Shown: piece after piece, positions 13,339 through 27,800 of the stretch
Numbering within the stretch: position 1 is the first letter of the stretch
Layout of the letters: the number at the start of each line of letters is the position of its first letter
Origin: Paralvinella palmiformis
Taxonomy: Eukaryota > Annelida > Polychaeta > Terebellida > Alvinellidae
Length of the DNA: 64,000 nt
Direction: 5' to 3'
Assembly (NCBI GenBank): GCA_025642065.1
Contig: JAODUP010000426.1
Location: 261,001-325,000 of the forward strand
Position numbers and translations under genes: made by a program
The notes under the pieces: generated by a model
What the model saw: only the letters and a program-made list of their open reading frames with translations
The model's database searches: none
Told to the model about the DNA's origin: nothing

Positions 13339-16300
13339 TTCTTATATGATAGACAGTCTACATTGACTAAAATATACTGGCAAACATTTTCACCATATAC
13401 CAGTATACAAAATATTATAATGATGTGGCTAGTTATGGTACCTTGTATGTATGGTATGCCAGTATAATTCTATTATCACCATAATCTTATTATTTACCAA
13501 AAAACAAGTCAGATTTCTGTGAATACAACACAATAAGTTATTATAGTTGAAACCTTGATCATAATATTAGTTATTTTTGTGGAATGTTTTACTTCAGATG
13601 ACTCAGATTATTGTATATATCAAAAGCCAATGTTTGTTGTTTGTCAGCATGTTTGCAATAACAACAATCCTCACGTGGCAGCACTTTATGCTGGCTAACT
13701 GGTGTTTTCTCTGTGTTATTTGAGTTCTTGCAGCTCTCAGTCAAGTTTCTTTTTAATAAACACACACACAAGTGTGCATGTTTGTTTGTTTATGTGTTTG
13801 CAAAAAATTCCGGCAGTGAATATTGGTTGGGACGAGGATGTTTACTCATTAAAAAAAAATTATTTTAATAATCTAAGCCCTTAGTTATAAGTTTATAAGC
13901 TGGTGTGTGTGTGTGTGTGTGTGTTTATATATATGATATAATAAATCAGTTAAATATTGAATTTTAGTTGTTTTCTTAAAACAGGAATACATCAATAATT
14001 AATTGTGTGAACGTATCTGGGAGATACAATGGTTTACATATATCATTACGCTGCCATATTGCTGCCATATTTGCTGGGCATAAAGATATTTCTCCTCATG
14101 ACAGAGGAGATCATTACGCTGCCATATTGCTGCCATTTCTCCTGGGCATAAAGATATTTCTCCTCATGACAGAGGAGATCATTACGCTGCCATATTGCTG
14201 CCATATCTCCTGGGCATAAAGATATTTCTCCTCATGACAGAGGAGATCATTACGCTGCCATATTGCTGCCATATTTGCTGGGCATAAAGATATTTCTCCT
14301 CATGACAGAGGAGATCATTACGCTGCCATATTTGCTGGGCATAAAGATATTTCTCCTCATGACAGAGGAGATCATTACGCTGCCATATTGCTGCCATTTC
14401 TCCTGGGCATAAAGATATTTCTCCTCATGACAGAGGAGATCATTACGCTGCCATATTGCTGCCATATCTCCTGGGCATAAAGATATTTCTCCTCATGACA
14501 GAGGAGATCATTACGCTGCCATATTGCTGCCATATTTGCTGGGCATAAAGATATTTCTCCTCATGACAGAGGAGATCATTACGCTGCCATATTTGCTGGG
14601 CATAAAGATATTTCTCCTCATGACAGAGGAGATCATTACGCTGCCATATTGCTGCCATTTCTCCTGGGCATAAAGATATTTCTCCTCATGACAGAGGAGA
14701 TCATTACGCTGCCATATTGCTGCCATATCTCCTGGGCATAAAGATATTTCTCCTCATGACAGAGGAGATCATTACGCTGCCATATTGCTGCCATATTTGC
14801 TGGGCATAAAGATATTTCTCCTCATGACAGAGGAGATCATTACGCTGCCATATTGCTGCCATATCTCCTGGGCATAAAGATATTTCTCCTCATGACAGAG
14901 GAGATCATTATGCTGCCATATTGCTGCCATATTTCCTGGGCATAAAGATATTTCTCCTCATGACAGAGGAGATCATTACGCTGCCATATTGCTGCCATTT
15001 CTCCTGGGTATAAAGATATTTCTCCTCATGACAGAGGAGAAAGTCAACCCTCCATATTGATCATGTAACTTAATACTGTTTGTATCAGGGATGTTATAGG
15101 CTACAGATGTTCTGATGTAAGAATCACAAGATATTGTTTCATCCTGCCTAATTGAAATTGATTAATAGCTAAATTAATCAGTGGGCAATAGATGAATCAG
15201 TAAAGACTGGATTTTCATTTTTTATTTGTTTACTTCCAGAAATGAAAGAAGCGAAATTACGTAAAAAACAACTTCAGCAACAACTGAAACATGAGGATGC
15301 CTTGTCAGCTGCTGTCAAAATCTGGAATGTGGAAATACTTCCTAACTGGGAGACAATGTGAGTGAGTGAGTGAGTGAGTGAGTGAGTGAGTGAGTGAGTG
15401 AGTGAGTGAGTGAGTGAGTGAGTGAGTAGTGAGTGAGTGAGTGAGTGAGTGAGTGAGTGAGTGAGTGAGTGAGTGAGTGAGTGAGTGAGTGAGTGAGTGA
15501 GTGAGTGAGTGAGTGAGTGAGTGAGTGAGGGTGAGTGAGTGAGTGAGTGAGTGAGTGAGTGGGGGGTGGTGAGTGAGTGAGTGAGTGAGTGAGTGAGTGA
15601 GTGAGTGAGTGGTGAGTGAGTGAGTGAGTGAGTGAGTGAGTGAGTGAGTGAGTGAGTGAGTGAGTGAGTGAGCAACCAGCCACATTGTCAGTAAATTGGT
15701 TAATCAGTCAGCTATTCGGGTGTCTGTTTGTTTGTGTGTGTGTATACCTTTTTAGGATACATACACTGGCATATAGTGGCACTCACTCAGAACATCATCA
15801 TCTCTAAACATCCTTTCAGACCACTCCCTCCATAAATATAAATAAAACTAGACATACAGACAGGCCCTGTTATAACACTTCATTGGAAGCCACAACCCGT
15901 CGACCGTGTTATAGGTGGACTGTGAAGCGAGACAGGGGCACTATCAAATGGGTGATAATAGGGAGTCCATGTATTCACCTTATTTTGCATCATCCTTTAA
16001 GATTACATACAAGTGTTTATTTCATAAATGTTCCCAGTAATTGTTTAATAATTTGTAGACTTAAAACACAAATGTTACCTCAATGTTTGTGTGGAAAATA
16101 ATATGTTTCTGGAAAATTGGGCAAAAAGTACCAGCCATCTTGGGTTGGTGATATTCATCCGCCAAAAATAGTCCATGTTTTACAGATGAAGGTAGCAACT
16201 ATATGAACCAATAAATGAATGTTTATAGGTGCATGTGTGAAAATAAATGCCCGATATGATCAAAACACAGGTCTTTTATACACAAAATATGATTGTTTAT

Positions 16301-16994
16301 TCACAGCTAATGCATATGTTTTATTTATTGCAATTAGGATAAAACTTATTTAGTGGGTGGAGTCACACAGTAAATGAGGATTGTGATTGGGCTGATTGTT
16401 CAGCTGATTGAGCCAAGGTGGTGTATAATTAAGTTTGTGCTCAATAAATATACATGTGGGTACATTGTGGCCATTGGCTATGGTTTTTTACATGTGAATT
16501 ACAAACTGTGATAACTTGTTCAGATTATTTAACCCCAAAGGTCCTATTTCTTACATTAAGACTATTTATTACTTATTAACATAATTCACTAATCATTATT
16601 ACAGGTATTATATTTTACAGCTAAATTTATTGTATTTATATATATTTCATGTCTTAAACTTTGTATAACTGTAACTGGAAGAATTGTTTTCTCTGAATAA
16701 AAATTTTGATATCCGTCCACAGATCAATTAAAGCTTTACCCACTCACTTTAAAATCTGGTGATATAATAGAATCTTTAATTGACTACTTGATACTTACAA
16801 AATTAAAATCATATAATCATGTTCTTAATATGTTAATCTTGACCTAATTATTATAATTGGAATAAGAAGGATTTTCTTGTATTTAGTCAAAAAGATTCTA
16901 AATAATAATTACAGAGTTTTAAGATCTGATTAATTATTAACATATTAATTATACAAACTAATATGATATTTTTATGACATAACAGACTATCTCA

Positions 16995-17058
<64 letters not shown>

Positions 17059-17792
17059 ATGTATGTATATGTGTGTGTGTGTATATATATTGATAATTCA
17101 AATACCTGAGGCCTTTAACATTTATTATTAGCATCTCTCACTTTCTCTGAAATTTAGAACCAGTGATAAACAAACACATGCATGCATGTGCACACACACA
17201 CACACTCACAGACACAATTTTATATAATTACAGGAGGTACACAAAGAGGGTGAGAGATCTCTGGTGGAATGGTATCCCTCCCAGTGTTAGAGGTAAAGTG
17301 TGGAAATTGGCCTTTGGTAATGACCTTAACCTTACACCAGGTAAGATAACGTATAGTTCAAGTTTATTAAACTCTAGTATAAGCCAACATCTTCTAATTA
17401 AATTAATTATTCTGTTGAAGTTGATGTTTATGTGATGATTTTTTTTCTCATAGAATTATATGAAATTTGTCTGAATCGTGCCAAAGATCGACTGAAGATT
17501 ATGAAAGAAGCTGGATCAGACACAGATAGCATATCATCATTTTCTGGTATATAACTGATTTACTTCTTTATTTATCGTTAAGCAATATTTGGATGTTACC
17601 AAAACACTCCAAATTCTAAAAATAAATATGAGTATCAACAGAATTTGATCAAAGTGTGTGTGTGTATGTGTGTGTTATACCATTTGGCATAAATATATAA
17701 ACTTTTCTATGATAATACAAATAGAGCTTATACTGAATGGAATGAGAATGCTTCATGGTAAGTCTGGAGACTGAGTGGGATGACTCTCAGCT

Positions 17793-17827
<35 letters not shown>

Positions 17828-20800
17828 TTCATATTTTAGTTGTACAAATTATAATATAACATACTATGGAAGTGATTATCATTATCTCCCTGTTGTCATG
17901 GTAACCATGACCCATCATCGGTTTTGAAGACTACCTGGTGACAGTGAAATAGTTCCTCCATAAGTGATATTTAAAATGTCTCTTTAATTAAACTTATTTA
18001 TAAATGATGCCATATTTATAATGAATCTGCTATTTAACTACCAAACTGTTAGTTATAAAATCTATATATATTAAATTCCTAGTAAATAAGAGACCTTCCT
18101 TTTTAATGATCTGGTTTGTTATTTGAATTTGATTTTTTTGTACAGAAACCCAATTGATACTTGATACCTTTTGTATTATAATAATGCTGAAACTAGTTTT
18201 GATATTTTGTAAACAGGATCACACATAATAATTAGAAAGTAAATCAATATTTATAGGAAACTCAGTGGAAGTTTATAATCACAAACTGATATATTTCTAA
18301 AACTGCTCTTTCCCTTTATTAGGTCTCCTTCATATTTATAAACTTTCATTAATAAGAAGACATCATTATAAACACACTTCTATTATTATTTAAGAGAGAG
18401 ATAATTAAAAAACTTCTCTTTGTTACAGAAATCAACAAAGATAGAATTACTTTGTAATGTACAATAATGAAAATAATGAATAGAAACATTTATATTTTGA
18501 TATTGTTATCTCTCTGTAAATGTTATAAAATTATATAGTAACTTTTACAATAGAATATTGTAATATTGCTGATACAATTAGTAAATTTAGATATGATATA
18601 ATAATATGTTTCTATATTTTCTATAATATTAGTAAGGATGATTAGTTTATTATGTACATCAATCATCACACTGACAGACATGTCCACTTTACTTCACATC
18701 TATTTGAAGTTTAAACATTTTAGTTCACTTTTGTAAATCAGAAATCATTGTTTATTTGGAGGCAGTTTGTTATTTTTAGTTGCTGGTTTTGTTATTTACT
18801 TTCTTGTGTTATTTCTACATCATGGAAAAGTAAATGTATAATTAATCTATATAATTTATAGATAGCTAGATCTAGACTTTAATTGTAATAAGTTTAATGA
18901 ATGTTATTCTTTAAAACAGATACTCGTCTTCCTTTTTTATTGAATCAACCAGCCATTACATTGACAACAAACTGTTTATGTCATCCTACTTCCTCCTACT
19001 TTTTATCCAAAATTTCTATTATTTCTTACTTTTTCCTACTTTTTTGTTTGGCTCTGTCATGTATAAATTATGTAAATTGCTGTAAAAATGTGCATATCAT
19101 TTGTGTTATTATCATCAATTATTGCAACTTTATGTTACATTTCACAATTTGGGTCAGCATATCATATAATACTAACATATTAAATTTATATCTACAAAGT
19201 CAATATGAGATACATGTATAAGCTAGTGCAGTTCCCAATATGAGGTAACTGATAGAACATTACACAGGTATGGTAAAATATGAGGGACAATCTGATTTAC
19301 AAGTAAATTATACAATATATCAACTGAAATTTGTAACAGTTTTATTTACCAATACTACATAACTGCCAACCGTTAAGATTTTCTGTTCTTCATTACACCA
19401 TTACACTTGTACTCTGAAAACTACGATAAATGTGCCTATTACTGTAATAGTTACATGTGGTACAGTTCTGACACTGTCTTAGTCATACACTGTCTTAGCC
19501 ATACATTGTCTTAGCCATACATTGTCTTAGCCATACATTGTCTTAGCCATACATTGTCTTAGCCATACATTGTCTTAGCCATACATTGTCTTAGTCATAC
19601 ATTGTCTTAGCCATACATTGTCTTAGCCATACATTGTCTTAGCCATACAGTTACTTTAGACCATATGGCTTGAAAACCTTTGCTGGGTCAGTGAATCGGA
19701 ATGGTACATTATTTCCAAGAGGGCCCAGATTTTGTGGGGGTGATGGGTTTTACATATGCAGGAGATCCTTTCTTTTGTACAATGTTTACTGATACAGAGA
19801 TAGTGAAGAAATATGGCAGTGAGTAGTCGCACTAAAACAAATATTCTTGTGGAGATGTCAGTCAGTAGTGAGTCAAATTACATTGCCAGTTAGATACAGA
19901 ACCAACCATTCAGTGTAGCTACTGATGGATCTAAGGAAACGGACAACACGAAGCTATATCCAGTGACTGTTAGATATGTTTTTATTTACCTAATTTTTAC
20001 ATCGGCGATAATGAGGGATTTTAGGAACTGAACCAAAATACCAGCGATAGGCCTACCTGTCCTTGCTGCTGTTCTTTTCTTTCTAAAATTCCTAGTAGAA
20101 TCTGTATGCATCATTGATAATACATGGAGATGTATGTTTGTTGTGATCAATTCATGATGACTTAGCTTGTAATTATATTTTATTAAAGTAATTTATGTAG
20201 CTTTTATCGATGAAACAGATCAAGAATGGCACTGAACAATTACAGTTTGATATCCTTGCCTCTGTGATTGTGGATATTTTGATCTTGTTTCATAGCAGTG
20301 CAGACTCTGAAAGAATATTCTCATTTGTCATCAAAATTAAGACGGCTTTCTGTCACAGCACATCCACCAAAACTCTCAGTAGACTGACTGTGCATAAAGT
20401 ATCCCTCAATATCAATGGCAAAGGCACATGTCAGCAGAAACACTCCAATACTTTCCTGGCTTAAAGACAAAGGATGTTACTATCTATCAAAAACTCATGA
20501 AAAAGGTGACATTCCATACTATACAATATTAGAACTGATATAACATTATATACAATGTGATTTGATTTTTTAACTAAATCAACTGATAAACACAATACAG
20601 CAATCCTTTTAAGATTTTAGTATAGTGTAGAATATGTAGGGTAATTATGTACTGAAAGTGTAAACTTGTGATGACTTAATTGTTATTAAAATTAAATTTG
20701 GGAAAAATCTGATTAAATTGAAAAAGCAGTTGAACCTTTCACAAAAGAATACTTATGATGTTGAATTGTTTTGGTATGGATAAACTACATGGTTTTGTGA

Positions 20801-22585
20801 TGTATAGTGTCATGTTAGCAGTAAGTCATATTTCAAATTATAATTTCAAATATTGATAGCTATGATACTATCAATATAGATTCTTATGGGCCAGTAACAT
20901 TGAGTTGGTTCTACAGCAAGTTTCATAATGCTATTCATCTGAATATCTGATTCTCAGATATTAATTTTGTCATGTTTATTGTGCTCCTTTAACACTCAAA
21001 TGAAGCTGTGGAGTTGAGTTGGAGCACTACTATGTTGAGCCTATATATGGGTCTCGAAGTTGTTGCCTTTAAAACAAGTCAGTTTTTATGTATTTTTTTA
21101 ATAATTTTCTGTGCCATTTTGTAATCTTTAGAGCATTAATATTTAATTTTTAGCTCATAAACATCCACATTATTCCTTATAAGCAGTTGATATAGAATGT
21201 TACAGTATTGTCCATCTCATTTTTACATTAAAAAGGTCATACATTAGACTCTGATGCTGTGAAACATTATCATCAGTCATATATTTAGCCACAGAGAGGT
21301 TCTAGAAGTGGAGAAGAGAGTTATCCAGGTTTTTTCCAGAGCTAAGAGTGACTCTTTTTAAAATCTGGAGTGGGTTAAATTGGTGCAGAAGACATTTTTA
21401 TCCCCCTCAAGTAATCTAAGATTGTCCTAAAGAATGCACAAAATCCTATTTTTTCTTCGAGTTTACAATCCTCCCCCCTCTCACTGTTTGTGGCTCACTT
21501 TGCTCTGCAGTTTCCTGTCCTGATTTTGAGGAGTTTATTTTTTCAAAGGTCACTCTGATGTCTGTTTAAGGCTCTTTTTGTAACACTACAATCAGTCATA
21601 AAGTTATTAGAAGTGTTCCAATACTATTTTGCAGCTGTACTATAATAGTATTGTTTCCAGCATTTCCTATTATCTTTTATATTTATTTGTGTATTTACAT
21701 TTATTTATCCTCTATGAAGACAAATAGTGTTACTTATGCTGTTTCAGTCCTACTTTTCTTCTACTTGATCATTCCTTTTCCCTACTTTTCTGCTACTTTT
21801 TTCTATATTTTCTCCTACTTTTCCTTAGAATTAAAACTAACTGATTATGTACTGGTATATGGTCTGCTCACATTTTCATAATCTAATATTGTAAAATATC
21901 CAATGTTTGTACTAGTCAGTTACTTTTATGCTAACTAAATTATCATAACCATTTTTTGTAATATGTTTTGTTTTTAATAATTTGACCTTTTTTACTTTCA
22001 GATTTACCATCCAGCAAAGAAGCGAGTGTTGAATTAATAAAACTTGATGTATCAAGGACATTTCCTCAGCTTTGTATATTCCAAAAGGTATTGCCATTGT
22101 AAAAACTATATTGTTTTAATTATGATTCTTGGAGACAGTTTGGTCATCTGATTAGATGCAGGAGGCTTTATATAGAGCATTACAGAGGTGAAAGACTTCA
22201 ATTATTGGATACGGAATTCCGTATTTTTGAAGCCAAAATCATTTTTGGGATCGATGTAAATCCCGGGAGTTTTTTTTAATAGGGGGGGGTCCCACATTAT
22301 GTCAAAGTAATATATCATTTGCCAAAAAGGCAAGTTAGTGATTCGATGGTAACCCGAACTGTTCGCTGGCTTCCTTGTGCCATATTATGCTGTAGTGAAT
22401 GACAGTGCTGCCACGTTGTGGCCAAGAAACTAGCATGCCCGAATTGGGTTATGATGACCTAGATTTGAGCTAATCCAGAACAGGAGTTATGTAGCTTCCT
22501 TCAATGGTTGCTATACAACTCAGCCCAAGTGATAGCTAGGCCTGGTGCCTAGATGTCTTGGCCCTGGAAAAAAGATATACATCTA

Positions 22586-22620
<35 letters not shown>

Positions 22621-24811
22621 CAGTGTGCGACATTAATACTCGACCAGGACCAATGTTTCAAGGTCTGATATGGTATCACTGCCACAGTACTCAACCAGCC
22701 GGTCTAGTGTGGATTTTAATGCAAAACAATAAAAACGAGTACAGAGCTACATGCTAATACTAATAGCTACCCATCAAATAACCAAGTGCCCTATCTCTTT
22801 ATTAACTTGTGACATATCAAAGAACAAACACACAAATAACTTCATTTGCAATATCCCATCAAATATTGGACCCATGTCTTCCGGCTATGAATCAAATTGG
22901 CGTAACAATCAACACTCCCAGCTTCCCAACTGACCAGTGTAATGGGAGTTCTGGAATTTATCTGAATACTGTAGATCTGTTTAATTGGGTGAATATGAAA
23001 TAATAGTGAAAATGGCAAGTGACATAATATTTCCTGTCGCCAAAATATTATGCAAAATCAAATGCATGAAACAGCCTTTCTGTGTGTAGAGGTTTGAGTG
23101 TAGAGATCTTGAGGCTGAGTTGAGCGTCTGCAATTTTGTGATTGGATGTCAAAGAGTCACTGACTTAATCACTATACGAGGCATTAATTTTGCGTGCGAT
23201 ATTTGTTATGATTTATATTCGTTTGCTGAGAATATAAAAATAATATGAAAACATTCTATTTTACACCTCCTTATATAGAGTTTGATGTAACCTTCTCATC
23301 ATGTTAATTGCAATTTGTCTTTAGCTTGTATATCAGTTACCTTTGTTGTCATTCAATCATGGCAATGTTTGTCAATTACTACTTCAGATCTGCTTAGAAT
23401 GAATTTACTCATTACATAAAGGCCAGTTATCTAATCTGCTTCAGATTTGGTTATGGCTGGTGAATAACGGTATGCTTTGAAATATGGTTTTCCTTGAATG
23501 GCCTAGAAAAGAAAGCAAAAATCAACTTTCCTGACAGAACAAAATTCGCCATTTTTGGCTGTCACCAATATGTTCAAAATGATGAAATCACCAAATTTTG
23601 CTGTTGCCAAATTAAGCTGATCTACAGTATGTAGATTAGCCTTTAAAATGAAGCCAAATGTGTTATGCCTACACACTAGATCTCTAAAATTCATCAGGGA
23701 GAATTTCAGCATTTTTTCTATTTCAATTACTGTCGTGTTATCTGGCTCTACCTCTTTGTTAAAATTGTGGAAATTTGTAAAAGGAGTGAAGGAGCCAACT
23801 GTACAGAAATTTAAATAATACATAAATTGGTTCTGTGGGTATAAACGGCGCAATAAGTTTTGTATTTCATGTATCACTGAGCTGCCAGCCATCTGGATAA
23901 TTAATTATGTGATAGTATATACACGCATGCTCAGTGAATGCAAACGGAGAGTGATAACGTCACAATTACAACTTATGAATGATAGTATTTCACTGGGCAA
24001 AGGTACGTCAGAGTTTACTAAGAGACAAAAAGTAGTACCGAATATCCATGATGATTCCATATAAGGGTATTGAATGCTGCCAGGAGACAAACTCCGCATA
24101 CGTACGAATGTATACGCGTCATTTTATTAAATTTTTAAATCGATGCATTTCACGCAAAGAAAACAATATGTTGAAACTATGGGATAAATCTGAAAAGGCT
24201 ATTGATGACCAAAGAATTACTTTTACGTGTATTGGTGCATTGCAAACAGGACGGCGTAATTAACTCAGTGATTAACTCATAATTTAATTTTCTGAAACAT
24301 GTAACTTTTATGCTCATTCGGTCTAGTGTCAGTAGAGCAGGTCGAGTGTTAAAATATTTTACTAAACCTGCAGGTCCAGTAAGGCTATAAGTTAGTTTCA
24401 CACATTGTATATAAATTAATGATAAATGATGAGACAGTGGTGTGTTATAGTAATGTACAACATAGAATCAGTTAGGCTGAGCTAGCATTAAATGTAGGCC
24501 AATCACTGGCACGATTAAATTGGCCCATATTTCTTATTCAGAGCGATTGAGGTATATACGTATATATATATAGCTTTAAGTTTAACCTGGTGATTTTCTA
24601 CTGTGTATTAGATTTGGGTATATTGAAATAGTTTAATTATATTTAACCCAAAGTGATAACTGACAGATAATAGACCGATCAATGTGATCAATAATTTTAT
24701 CCATGCACATCGTCATGTCAGATGGCAAAGGTTCTACAAAAAATAAGTTTGAACTAGACAGACCAGACCATGACAGGCATGCAAATTGCGCTGAACGTTA
24801 CTGAATTTAGT

Positions 24812-24850
<39 letters not shown>

Positions 24851-27800
24851 CTATGAAATGCAAAATTATGATCTGGAGATCCCAAACCCTTAATCTAGGT
24901 ATTTCACATAAAATTTTGGGGTTGGTTATATTTTATAAAATAGAAAATTACCAATAAAATGTTATCAAAACATTCCTCTATCTTTATCAACAACAAAGTT
25001 ACAATTATTTTAATATGACTAATTAAGTGTTTTTTGGGGTCCATAAATTAACATTAAACAATGGTACTGTCTGTAACAAAAATGAGTGAACTCACCTACT
25101 TAATTAGTCTTAATTTCATTAATAATTAATATATTACAATACAATTTTCAGAGCATATAATATATAAAGTACCTTTCACAGTGTTATAAAGAGTGTATTT
25201 ATATCTTTAATAGTAATTTGATCCAATTACTTTAATTAAGTAATTAAATTAAATTCTCTATATTATTTATAGATTGGAATATATTAAATTATTTATGTTC
25301 TTTTCATATGATGTGGTTACAAACAAATAATTAATTAAATTATATATTTAGCAATCCTGATTTAGTGTGTAAGTATTTAAATAATTTGTTTATACAAATA
25401 GTATGCATGAAATAATTAACTCAGACTCCTCTGGATATCAATTTCACACACAGTACAAAATATATTATAGTTTTTAAAAGTATCAGTAAGCAACACTATG
25501 TTTCAAATGAGACATTTAAATAATGGATTAAATAAACTAAAATTTATAATTTACAATAAAAATTAGGTGTCTACATTACAAACATGTGGAGCACTACCAT
25601 GTGCCTTAGTTGTTTTGTAATTTCAGCCAATGAGTTGGCTGGAAATAGGTCACATGATTCAAAAATGACAAACTTACCAGCCACGGAAATATATAAACTT
25701 TAAAAAATTATAATTGGTATAATTATATTATTTAAAATACTTAAACAACATAATCAGACCATTACATGTTAAAAGTAATAATCATGAGATTAGTTACAAA
25801 TGCATAATTCACCATCTTAATAATAATATGAAAAACCCAGGTTAGTAAACAGATTCGGGGCATCAAATAAACTATCTAGTTCTGAGGGTGCATGCCCCCA
25901 GACCCCCCATGACCAGAGTTATGCCATTAGCTATAATCAAATTTTACATTTATCAGTATTGAGATTTGCGTAACTTTTTCACCCCTGATATAATTATGGA
26001 TTTTATGATTCTGTGAAATATATCAGAAATGTCAGAAATATTTTGTTGACAATAGAGTGGCCTTATCATCATTAAATGATAATTACTAAACATTTTTGGC
26101 AAACATATCATTATGAGAACCCTTATCTTGGATCAGGTAGATTACGCCATTACGCCCGTATTCTGAAAACTATGATAAATCTGCCTTTTCCCATAATAGC
26201 ACTGTCACTGTCTTAGCCGCACACAGGTTGCATGCTTGTATTTTGGCGAGTATTCCCAGGCTGTTGCTTGTTCAGCACACCCTCTGTGGTGCTCATCACA
26301 TGGCAGTTGCTCTAGACCGTATGGCTTGAAAATCTTTGCTGCACCAGCAAATCTGAATGGTGCATTTTTTCAAGGAGGACCCTGAATTCTGTGGGGTTGA
26401 TGTATTTTACCTATGTAGGAGATCATACCTTTTGTACCATGTTTCCTGCTACAGAGATAGAATACGGCAGTGGTTCAGGGCCAGAAAAATCGGTAGCCCA
26501 GACGCCCGGGACGTGTGGATTTTGTCTTCAAGCTAGTAGAGTAGTCTAAAACACAAGCCTGGTAGTCCGTTGTTCGTTTATCATAGAATGATTTTCCACT
26601 GATTTGCAGCTCTTCGCGGTGGAAAAGTATGATAGTTTAAAACACCCACGCTGATACCTCACCAACCTTCGCTAAAAGCACTCTTCCTGATTGTAGGCTG
26701 GATTTTAGACCGATTTTCAGCAGAAAATGGGTCGTGATAAATGACAAATATTTATCATCCAATAGTTTCCTGATCAGAAATAATACCAAAATATACTGCT
26801 GTAACCATTTCAGGTGTCATAGTTATAAATATTGACTGAATATAAGAACCATGCTCGAAGGATAGGAGAGATTTTGGTGGGCTGTGTAGTTTGCCTGGTA
26901 AACGTCCATTTTGCATTATGATGGTCACATGACTCAAATGCTATCTCCTGATTGGCCAGTTGTCTTTGTTTACAGTAAATAAAAGCACATGTTCTTGTTT
27001 AAATGGTGGCGTTCTCTTTCCCTTTCATGTTTATTTGTTTGATCAATATGTTTTTGGCATTTTATATTAATATTATGATAATAAATAATACAGCAATCCT
27101 ATGAACATTTTAGTATAATGTAGAATATGTAGGGTAATCATGATTAAATGGAGAAAAAAAAAAACAGTCGAACCTTTCACAAAAGTATACTTATGATGTT
27201 AAATTGTTTTGGTTTTATTATGCATAGTGTCATGTCAGCCGTAGGTCACATTTCAAATGTTGGCAGCTATGACATTGTCTATACAGTAAGGTCGTGTATT
27301 AAAAGTGTTCATTTGTTTGACATTTTTTACGCTTATTTTTTAAACTAAAATCCCAAATAAACAATAAATTGTTGATTTATTTAAATTAAATATTAGTCGT
27401 ATTGATTGTCAAGTTATAATGTGTTGCTGATCTCTATCTTAAATACATTAAAAGTTTAAAATGTATTAACTGATAATGGCTTTCTGAAGTCATAACAACA
27501 TTAAATATATTCTCTTAATGGACTAAATAAAATGAAAATTAAGAGTTTTTCATACAAAGATTTTAAAGTTTCATAAGAGTTTATACACTTACCCATTGAT
27601 ATTCAATTAACAAATCACCCTCATTAAAAACCCATTATGTTATTATTAATCACACAAGTTAATGGGTTATTGTTTTCATGTTAATTTTACTATTTGTTAT
27701 CTTATAGATTGTTTGAGGTTGAACTTACCTCCATTATTATAACCATATACTGGAAATAAGAAGAAAAAAATTGAAATAGAAATCCTCTGTAATATATTAC

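Larger units (their letters stand above)
19360..20880 (+). mobile_element. hAT/ZNF862-like element, copy A
   Basis: This copy and 26135-27265 share two separated homologous blocks: a 5' block (ctgaaaactacgataaatg..., then aatggtacatt...gggcccagattttgtgggg...gagatcc) and a 3' block (aatacagcaatcc...agtatagtgtagaatatgtagggtaat...gaacctttcacaaaag). Copy A keeps sequence between them, including a hAT C-terminal ORF remnant at 20210-20464. A 16-bp tandem array (19471-19651) sits within the 5' block. Confidence 0.7.

Noticed and set aside
14182..14726. Overlapping 71-codon minus-strand ORFs ([20 protein letters not shown])
   Set aside because: Identical ORFs recur at the 261-bp spacing of the minisatellite; they are repeat by-products.
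15274..15685. Long THSL-repeat ORFs on the minus strand
   Set aside because: They are the reverse of the (GTGA)n array in three frames.
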